DNA of 5,943 bases from an uncultured bacterium (lineage in GTDB: Bacteria; Bacillota; Clostridia; Oscillospirales; Oscillospiraceae). Numbering within the stretch: the stretch's first letter is position 1; the number at the start of each line of letters is the position of its first letter. The notes below the pieces were generated by a model. That model searched no databases. It was not told the origin of the DNA and saw only the letters and a list, made by a program, of their open reading frames with translations. The translations under genes were made by a program, and so were the position numbers. Below, piece by piece: positions 1 through 4,670 of the stretch. The DNA lies in assembly GCA_949286295.1 (NCBI GenBank), contig CASECK010000124.1, positions 1 through 5,943 of the forward strand, written 5' to 3'.

Positions 1-1292
1 TGGAGACGCTGCGGCAGGCCTTCTCCCGCCAGGGCTTTACCGACGGCTATTACACCCAGCAAAAAGGACCGGAGATGTTTGGCACCCGGCAGGAGGAGCG
101 CGAACCCCGGGAGCTGTACGCCCAGGCCCGGGCCAGCTATGAAAACGGCGAGCACCGCAAGCAGCCAGTGCGGCTGTATGCCCTGATTGAGGCTGGCCGG
201 AACGCCCAGGTGGCCGCCGAGGACGGTCAGGGCCACGTGGCCCGGGTGGAGGGCCCCATCCCCGAGGCCGCCCGGACCGTCCCCCTCACCCGGGAGAAGG
301 TGGAGGGCCAGCTCCAGCGTACCGGGAGCACCCCCTTCGCCTGCCAGCGGGCGGTGGCCCGGGTGGAGGAGGGGCTGTCCCTCCCCCTGTCCGCCCTGAA
401 CGAGATGCGCCGCCGGGCGCTGGACGGCCTGGCCAGCCAGCGGCAGGCCCTCCCCCAGCGCAGGCAGGAGCCTTTCCACCCCGGGGTGCGCTATGCAAAC
501 TCCAGGCAGCTGCCGGTGTTCACCGTGTCCCTGCGCACCGCCGGCCAGCTCAGCCCCGAGCTGCTGCGGCTCAAGCCCGCTATGCTCTACCTCCCCGCCA
601 GCGAGGCCGCCGCCCATCCCGACGCCGTTGACCGCTGCCGGCAGGCGCAGGTCCCGGTGGCCGCCGTTCTGCCCCGCATCTGTACCGACCGGGAGCTGCC
701 CCAGCTGGAGCGGGAGCTGGTGGCCCTGCGGGAGCTGGGGGTGACCCAGGCCCTGGCGGGCAACTGGGGCGGCGTGCGCCGGGCCGGACTGCTGGGCTTT
801 CAGGTCCGCGGGGACTATGGCCTGGGGGTATTCAACAGCCAGACCCTGAAAGAGCTGAAGCGGCTGGGCCTGGTGTCGGCCACCCTCTCCTTCGAGCTGA
901 AGCTGGCCCAGGTCCGGGACCTATCCAAGGCCCTGCCCACCGAGCTGATTGTCTACGGCCGCCTGCCGCTGATGATCACCGAGACCTGCATCATCCACAA
1001 CCACTCCGGCCGGCACACCTGCGGCAACGTCAACCTGCTCACCGACCGCCGGGGGGAGCGCTTCCCGGTGGTTAAGGCCTGGGGTTGCCGCAATGAGATA
1101 TACAACTCCAAAAAGCTCTTTCTGGCCGACAAGGCCGCCGACTGGCAGCGCCTGGGCCTGTGGGCGGGGCGGCTGATGTTCACCACAGAGAACGCCTTAG
1201 AGTGCGTCCAGGTGCTGGAGCGCTACCTGGCCCAGGGCCGCTATCAGCCCAACGAGTATACCCGGGGGCTCTACTACCGGGACGTGGAGTGA
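1..1292 (+). CDS. U32 family peptidase-like protein, RlhA type (5' truncated)
   Basis: The reading frame is open from base 3 to the TGA at 1290-1292, giving 429 visible residues; the N-terminal part lies outside the window. Early residues carry GFTDGYY and MFGTR (about 11-29), typical of the linker/DUF3656 region of long U32 proteins. The second barrel-like half follows: GNWGG (253-257), YGRLPLM (318-324), a C-x10-C pair (C329, C340), a DRRGERFPV segment, WGC (C362) and NSKKLFLADK. U32 proteins are often labelled collagenase or protease, but E. coli members RlhA and TrhP act in hydroxylation of 23S rRNA C2501 and of tRNA uridine-34, and the long architecture with DUF3656 is that of RlhA. A role in RNA hydroxylation is therefore more likely than proteolysis, although it is inferred from family. 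The conserved N-terminal U32 signature with its cysteines cannot be checked here. The next gene begins 79 nt downstream and appears to have its own promoter. Confidence 0.88.
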   Translation, partial: ETLRQAFSRQGFTDGYYTQQKGPEMFGTRQEEREPRELYAQARASYENGEHRKQPVRLYALIEAGRNAQVAAEDGQGHVARVEGPIPEAARTVPLTREKVEGQLQRTGSTPFACQRAVARVEEGLSLPLSALNEMRRRALDGLASQRQALPQRRQEPFHPGVRYANSRQLPVFTVSLRTAGQLSPELLRLKPAMLYLPASEAAAHPDAVDRCRQAQVPVAAVLPRICTDRELPQLERELVALRELGVTQALAGNWGGVRRAGLLGFQVRGDYGLGVFNSQTLKELKRLGLVSATLSFELKLAQVRDLSKALPTELIVYGRLPLMITETCIIHNHSGRHTCGNVNLLTDRRGERFPVVKAWGCRNEIYNSKKLFLADKAADWQRLGLWAGRLMFTTENALECVQVLERYLAQGRYQPNEYTRGLYYRDVE

Positions 1293-1297
1293 CCGCC

Positions 1298-1319
1298 CGC
1301 CGGGATTCGCCCGCCGGCG
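1298..1319 (+). repeat. GC-rich inverted repeat after the U32 gene
   Basis: CGCCGG (1298-1303) and CCGGCG (1314-1319) are perfectly complementary around a 10-nt loop. A 10-bp direct repeat, CGCCCGCCGG, also occurs at 1294-1303 and 1308-1317. The hairpin sits 6 nt after the U32 stop codon, where a terminator could be, but no T-run follows, so it is not a canonical intrinsic terminator. It could slow or protect the 3' end of the upstream transcript, or be chance in GC-rich DNA. Confidence 0.35.
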
Positions 1320-1330
1320 CGCAGCGCCCG

Positions 1331-1339
1331 TGCTATAAC
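1331..1339 (+). promoter_or_regulatory. candidate extended -10 promoter for the dut-pbp unit
   Basis: TGC-TATAAC fits the extended -10 pattern TGn-TATAAT with one mismatch and lies in the only AT-rich patch between the U32 gene and dut. Transcription would start near 1346, leaving a leader of about 25 nt before the dut ATG. No good TTGACA-like -35 is seen at the right distance (about 1311-1316 reads CCGCCG), so the assignment rests on the -10 and on context. Confidence 0.45.
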
Positions 1340-1340
1340 A

Positions 1341-1366
1341 TAAACTGTCACAATGTCAGGAGTTTA
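1341..1366. promoter_or_regulatory. inverted repeat around the predicted transcription start (possible operator)
   Basis: TAAACT (1341-1346) and AGTTTA (1361-1366) form a perfect 6-bp inverted repeat with a 14-bp spacer. The spacer region includes a direct repeat TGTCA-n3-TGTCA (1346-1350 and 1354-1358). It lies just downstream of the -10 candidate and overlaps the dut Shine-Dalgarno AGGAG (1358-1362). If transcription starts near 1346 the RNA would lack most of the left arm, so a DNA-level operator is more plausible than an RNA hairpin. Chance occurrence is possible. Confidence 0.25.
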
Positions 1367-1371
1367 CCGCT

Positions 1372-1821
1372 ATGGAAGTGAAAATCAAAGCTCTCTCTCC
1401 CAAAATCGGCAGTGAGATTCCCCTGCCCTTCTACGCCACCCCCGGCTCCGCCGCCATGGATTTGCACGCCTGCCTGGACCAGCCGGCCGTCATCCCCGCG
1501 GGGGGGCGGACGGTTATCCCCACCGGCATCGCCATCGCCCTGCCCTCGCCCCAGTATGTGGCCCTGGTCTTTGCCCGCAGCGGCCTTGGCATCAAGCACG
1601 GGGTGGCCCCGGCCAACTGCGTGGGGGTCATCGACAGCGACTACCGGGGCGAGATTCTGGTGGGCCTTCAGAACTCTGGGCAGACCGGCTTCACCGTCCA
1701 GCCCGGGGACCGCATCGCCCAGCTGATGGTCGTCCCCGTTCTCCAGGCGCAGCTGCGCCTGGTGGACAGCCTGGACGAGACCCAGCGGGGAAGCGGCGGC
1801 TTCGGCTCCACTGGGACATAG
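1372..1821 (+). CDS. dut: dUTP diphosphatase (dUTPase)
   Basis: This enzyme hydrolyses dUTP to dUMP and pyrophosphate, keeping uracil out of DNA and supplying dUMP for thymidylate synthesis; it is normally a cytosolic homotrimer. The 149-aa length is standard. All five trimeric-dUTPase motifs are visible: motif I around AAMDLHA (27-33), motif II ARSGLG (68-73) with Arg69/Ser70, motif III GVIDSDYRG (85-93) with the expected catalytic Asp88, motif IV GDRIAQL (112-118) and the glycine-rich motif V RGSGGFGSTG (139-148). The complete motif set argues for an active enzyme. The ATG at 1372 is preceded by AGGAG at 1358-1362 with 9-nt spacing. It is the first gene after the promoter candidate and appears to head the unit that runs into maf, mreC, mreD and the PBP gene. 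Confidence 0.97.
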   Translation: MEVKIKALSPKIGSEIPLPFYATPGSAAMDLHACLDQPAVIPAGGRTVIPTGIAIALPSPQYVALVFARSGLGIKHGVAPANCVGVIDSDYRGEILVGLQNSGQTGFTVQPGDRIAQLMVVPVLQAQLRLVDSLDETQRGSGGFGSTGT

Positions 1822-1825
1822 GAGG
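1820..1825 (+). promoter_or_regulatory. Shine-Dalgarno overlapping the dut stop codon
   Basis: AGGAGG begins inside the dut stop codon (TAG, 1819-1821) and lies 8 nt before the ATG at 1834. Ribosomes terminating on dut would sit on this site, which favours translational coupling of the DUF2262-like gene to dut. Confidence 0.8.
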
Positions 1826-1833
1826 GAAACGGG

Positions 1834-2673
1834 ATGTTCGGACTGTTCAGAAAAAAAGAGGCGCCAGAGCCGGCCCGGGACGCTCAGGCCGCTCCCTTCC
1901 GGGAGCTGGCCGCCCGGTACGCTCCGGAGGAGCTGTCCATCCTGGCCGTCACCGGGGCCAGCGGCTTTGGCGCGGTGCAGTTAGAGGGGAACGGCCTGTG
2001 GCAGGCCAGCATCGGGCTGACCGCCTGGATGGAGGCGGACAGCCCCGAGATTCACCGGCAGGGAATCGGCCTGATCGCCCTGGCCGACGACACCCTCCGG
2101 GGGTATCTGCGCCAGCGGGTCCCCCCGGATTTCATCATCAAGTGCAAAGCCCGGCTGGCCCTGGACGGGGAGAGCCTGCTGCTGCTCAACCTGCCCGAGC
2201 CGGGCTATGACCCGGATTTGAAGGCCATTTTAGAGCGGCAGAAGCGGCCTGAGAGCGTTTACGCCAGTGGCCTGGGCACCTTTGTGCTCAACCGGCAGAT
2301 GGGCTGGTATCAGACTGACGTGGACTGGCTGGGCCAGTCTATCCAGTTGGTGTACGACCAGGGCGGCGATGGGCAGGCCAAGGCCGCCCACCAGACGGCC
2401 CTGGCTCTGATGCAGGCCCAGCAGGAGTGGGACAGCCGGGTGCGGACCTACGCCGCCCAGCAGCTGCCCGTCCAGTACCCCGGGCTGGAGGACGAGATGC
2501 TGCAGCTTCCGGCCGGAGAGCTTCAGCAGAGGCTGGAGCCGGAGTCCCTCCAGGTCTGGCCTGACGGCTCGTTCGAGTTCTGGTTCCACGACGCCAGCTA
2601 TCAGTGGGAGCACGCCCTGCGGGTGTGCGGCACGGTGGCCGGCGGCCCTGCGCGCGTGCATTTGGAGGGCTGA
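1834..2673 (+). CDS. uncharacterised protein, DUF2262-like C-terminal domain
   Basis: The protein has 279 aa, with no signal peptide or membrane segment, so it is probably cytosolic. It starts with a short basic stretch (MFGLFRKKE). An N-terminal region of about 20-140 is unrecognised; it is a mixed alpha/beta-looking stretch with LAVTGASGFGAVQLEG and a DFIIKCKARL segment. The C-terminal part, about 146-279, resembles the DUF2262 family: a DVDWLGQSIQL strand, a helix with QQEWDSRVRTYA, then PDGSFEFWF (243-251), a W258-E-H260 pair and a final G-x-V/A-rich strand ending in HLEG. The family assignment is from recalled pattern, not a search. No biochemical function is known to me for this family. 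The gene lies 12 nt after dut and 2 nt before maf, so it is surely co-translated with nucleotide-sanitising enzymes, but that alone does not establish its role. Base composition matches the neighbours. Confidence 0.8.
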   Translation: MFGLFRKKEAPEPARDAQAAPFRELAARYAPEELSILAVTGASGFGAVQLEGNGLWQASIGLTAWMEADSPEIHRQGIGLIALADDTLRGYLRQRVPPDFIIKCKARLALDGESLLLLNLPEPGYDPDLKAILERQKRPESVYASGLGTFVLNRQMGWYQTDVDWLGQSIQLVYDQGGDGQAKAAHQTALALMQAQQEWDSRVRTYAAQQLPVQYPGLEDEMLQLPAGELQQRLEPESLQVWPDGSFEFWFHDASYQWEHALRVCGTVAGGPARVHLEG

Positions 2674-2675
2674 CC

Positions 2676-3275
2676 ATGCAGATTATTTTGGCCTCTCAGT
2701 CCCCCCGGCGGCGGGAGCTGCTGGAGCGGATGGGCCTTTCCCCCTTCGAGGTCATCCCCGCCCGGGGAGAGGAGGTCATGGACCCCGCCCTGGACGCCGC
2801 CGGCCTGGTGGAGGCGCTGTCCCAGCAAAAGGCGGCGGAGGTGTCCGCCGCCCGGCCGGAGGGGCTGGTCATCGCCGCGGACACGGTGGTAGCCCTTGAC
2901 GGACTCATTCTGGGCAAACCCCGGGACCGGCGGCAGGCGGAGGAGATGCTCTCCCGCCTATCCGGCCGGAGTCACACCGTCTACACCGGCCTCACCGTCC
3001 GCATGGGGGCGCGGGCCGTCACCGGGCACGAGGCCACCCGCGTCCGCTTCCGTCCCCTGTCCGCCGCCGACATCGCCCACTATGCCGCCACCGGCGAGCC
3101 GATGGACAAGGCCGGAGCCTACGGCATCCAGGGCTATGGCAGTATGCTGGTGGAGGGCATCGAGGGGGACTACTACAATGTGATGGGCCTGCCGGTGTGC
3201 CGGCTGGCCGCCATTCTGGCCCGGTTCGGGGTGGACCCCCTGGCCATGGCCGCCCGGAAGGAGCGTCCGCTGTGA
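2676..3275 (+). CDS. maf: Maf family nucleotide pyrophosphatase (dTTP/UTP type)
   Basis: Maf proteins hydrolyse non-canonical or excess nucleoside triphosphates to monophosphates, and B. subtilis Maf is linked to septum formation when overproduced. The 199-aa length is typical. Visible motifs are SQSPRRRELL (7-16) at the N terminus, the AADTVV block with Asp69 (67-72), GKPRD (80-84), LSGRSHTVYTG (95-105), DKAGAYGIQG (144-153) and EGDYYNVMGLP (163-173). The DKAGAYGIQG/GDYYNV form matches the YhdE-type dTTP/UTP branch rather than the YceF m7GTP branch. The ATG at 2676 was chosen because it starts the conserved MQIILASQSPRR N terminus and has GGAGGG at 2664-2669 with 6-nt spacing. An upstream in-frame start at 2604 would add 24 unconserved residues inside the preceding gene. 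It begins 2 nt after the DUF2262-like stop and ends in a 4-bp overlap with mreC. Confidence 0.96.
   Translation: MQIILASQSPRRRELLERMGLSPFEVIPARGEEVMDPALDAAGLVEALSQQKAAEVSAARPEGLVIAADTVVALDGLILGKPRDRRQAEEMLSRLSGRSHTVYTGLTVRMGARAVTGHEATRVRFRPLSAADIAHYAATGEPMDKAGAYGIQGYGSMLVEGIEGDYYNVMGLPVCRLAAILARFGVDPLAMAARKERPL
3258..3263 (+). promoter_or_regulatory. ribosome binding site deciding the mreC GTG start
   Basis: AAGGAG lies inside the 3' end of maf, 8 nt before the GTG at 3272. It supports this GTG over the longer upstream reading-frame extension from 3197, which has no comparable site and would place an unrelated G/R/P-rich stretch ahead of the membrane anchor. Confidence 0.8.
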
Positions 3276-4114
3276 AAGACTTCCTGCGCAACAACGGGAT
3301 ATGGCTGCTGGTCATCGCCCTGCTGCTGTCTGTGCTGATTGGGGTGGGGTCCTCCCTGAGGGGAGGCAACACCGACCCGCTGTCCAACGCGGTGACCACC
3401 GTGACCGCCCCCATCCGAAACGGCATCGCCGCCGTGGCCGGCTGGGCGGAGGGGGTGAGCCGCTACGTGCTCCGCTACGGGGAGATTCAGCAGGAGCTGG
3501 ACAGCCTGCGCGCCCAGGTGGCCCAGCTGCAGGACGACCTGCGCGCCGCCCAGGAGGCCAGCCGGGAGAACGAACAGCTGCGCCAGCTGCTGGACCTGGC
3601 CCAGCGGCGGCGGGACTTCACCTTCGAGGCCGCCAAGGTCACCGCCCGCTCCACCACCAACTGGGAGTCCACCCTCACCCTCAGCAAGGGGACCGACACG
3701 GATGTGGCGGTGGGGGACTGCGTCGTCACAGAGCAGGGCGTGCTGGTGGGGGTGGTGTCCCAGGTGGGGCACAACTGGTCCACCGTGTCCACCGTCATCA
3801 ATACCGACATCGAGATGGGCGGCCTGGTGGCCCGGACATACAGCGCCGGGGTGCTGGAGGGGGACTTTGCCCTGATGCAGGAGGGGCGGTTGAAGCTGAA
3901 CTATCTGCCCGAGGAGGCCCAGCTGGTGTCCGGGGACGAGGTGCTCACCTCGGGCAAGGGGGAGGTCTATCCCTCCGACCTGCTGGTGGGCCGGGTGGAG
4001 GGCGTGTTTACCGACCCCTCCGGCCAGTCCCGCTACGCCGTGGTCACCCCCGCGGCCAAGCTGGACTCCCTCATCGAGGTCTTCATTATCAAGGACTTTG
4101 ACATCGTGGAGTGA
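3272..4114 (+). CDS. mreC: rod shape-determining protein MreC
   Basis: MreC is the bitopic elongasome protein that binds and activates PBP2-type transpeptidases to guide lateral-wall synthesis. The 280 aa fit the family. Order: a short cytoplasmic tail (1-9, KDFLRNN), one transmembrane helix (about 10-26, IWLLVIALLLSVLIGVG), a linker with NAVTTVTAPI typical of MreC, a coiled coil (about 69-112, with leucines or valine at 76, 79, 83, 86, 90, 103, 106, 107), then the extracellular double beta-barrel domain with VAVGDCVVTEQGVLVGVVSQV, STVINTD, LNYLPEEAQLVSGDEVLTSG and YPSDLLVGRVEGV. Translation starts at GTG 3272, whose GTGA overlaps the maf stop, so coupling is expected. mreB is not adjacent. 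mreD follows 13 nt downstream, and the PBP partner gene is two genes on. Confidence 0.96.
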   Translation: MKDFLRNNGIWLLVIALLLSVLIGVGSSLRGGNTDPLSNAVTTVTAPIRNGIAAVAGWAEGVSRYVLRYGEIQQELDSLRAQVAQLQDDLRAAQEASRENEQLRQLLDLAQRRRDFTFEAAKVTARSTTNWESTLTLSKGTDTDVAVGDCVVTEQGVLVGVVSQVGHNWSTVSTVINTDIEMGGLVARTYSAGVLEGDFALMQEGRLKLNYLPEEAQLVSGDEVLTSGKGEVYPSDLLVGRVEGVFTDPSGQSRYAVVTPAAKLDSLIEVFIIKDFDIVE

Positions 4115-4119
4115 AGGGG
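4114..4119 (+). promoter_or_regulatory. ribosome binding site deciding the mreD TTG start
   Basis: AAGGGG starts at the last base of the mreC stop codon and sits 8 nt before TTG 4128. The alternative in-frame TTG at 4098 lies inside mreC and has only AAGG (4091-4094) with 3-nt spacing, so 4128 is preferred. Confidence 0.6.
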
Positions 4120-4127
4120 CGTTTGCG

Positions 4128-4640
4128 TTGACCCGTCGAGACCTGTTTCACAAGTGGGCCGTCTACGGCCTGGGCCTGCTGCCTGTGTGGCTGCTGGACG
4201 CCTATATTCTGTCCCGCTACCCCCTGCTGGGCGTCACCCCCATGCTGCTGCCCCTGGCGGCGGCGGCGGTGGCGGTGCTGGAGGGGGCCCGCGCCGGCAC
4301 CGGCTTCGGCCTGGCGGTGGGGCTGCTGTGGGAGCTGGCCTATCCCGGCGGCTTTGGCGGGCTGGTGTTCGGCATGGCCCTGGCCGGCATGGCCATGGGG
4401 GCCCTGGCCCAGTATGCCCTCAGCCAGTCCTTTCCCGGCCACCTGGTCTGCTCGGCCTGCCTGCTGCTGGCCCTGGACGGCCTGCGGGTGGTACGGGGGC
4501 TGCTCACCCATGCCGCCTCTCTGCCCGCTCTGCTCCGGGTGGCCGCGCCGGAGATTCTCTGGTCCATGGCCTGGGCCCTCCCGGTGTGGCTGCTGTTCCG
4601 GGCCATTCACCGCCGGGTGGGCGGCGCTGCCCTGGCCTGA
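4128..4640 (+). CDS. mreD: rod shape-determining protein MreD
   Basis: MreD is the polytopic membrane subunit of the elongasome, working with MreC, RodA and PBP2. From the TTG at 4128 the protein has 170 aa, the usual length. It is strongly hydrophobic, with about five membrane segments: near 10-30, 33-52, 57-72, 76-98 and 104-119, plus a last one near 145-163. It ends in a basic tail (FRAIHRR). MreD-like features are the first helix after a short RRDLFHKW tail, the VLEGARAGTGFGLAVGLLWEL block (51-70) and the GGFGGLVFGMALAGM block. Sequence is poorly conserved across this family, so the call leans on hydropathy, these blocks and its place between mreC and a PBP2 gene. A start at TTG 4098 would add 10 residues (TSWSEGAFA) and overlap mreC by 17 nt; it is less likely. 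Confidence 0.9.
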   Translation: MTRRDLFHKWAVYGLGLLPVWLLDAYILSRYPLLGVTPMLLPLAAAAVAVLEGARAGTGFGLAVGLLWELAYPGGFGGLVFGMALAGMAMGALAQYALSQSFPGHLVCSACLLLALDGLRVVRGLLTHAASLPALLRVAAPEILWSMAWALPVWLLFRAIHRRVGGAALA

Positions 4641-4654
4641 CCCCATTCCGCCCG

Positions 4655-4661
4655 AAGGAGG
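4655..4661 (+). promoter_or_regulatory. ribosome binding site deciding the PBP2 TTG start
   Basis: AAGGAGG, a near-perfect Shine-Dalgarno, lies 9 nt before TTG 4671 in the 30-nt gap after mreD. No ATG or GTG in the frame gives a sensible N terminus: the next in-frame ATG (4731) falls within the membrane helix, so TTG is the clear start. Confidence 0.85.
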
Positions 4662-4670
4662 CGAACAACC

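Noticed and set aside
1298..1319. Intrinsic terminator of the U32 gene
   Set aside because: The GC hairpin is present but is followed by GC-rich sequence with no T-run, so it is recorded only as an inverted repeat.
2604..2675. A longer maf start adding 24 residues
   Set aside because: The extra residues overlap the preceding gene and are not like Maf N termini; the ATG at 2676 has a good Shine-Dalgarno and begins the conserved sequence.
3197..3271. A longer mreC start adding 25 residues
   Set aside because: The extension is an off-frame reading of maf, G/P/R-rich, with no ribosome binding site; GTG 3272 has AAGGAG 8 nt upstream.
3301..4101. A 266-codon + strand frame inside mreC
   Set aside because: It is composed of G, R, P, A and H repeats typical of an off-frame reading, while the mreC frame shows a full family architecture.
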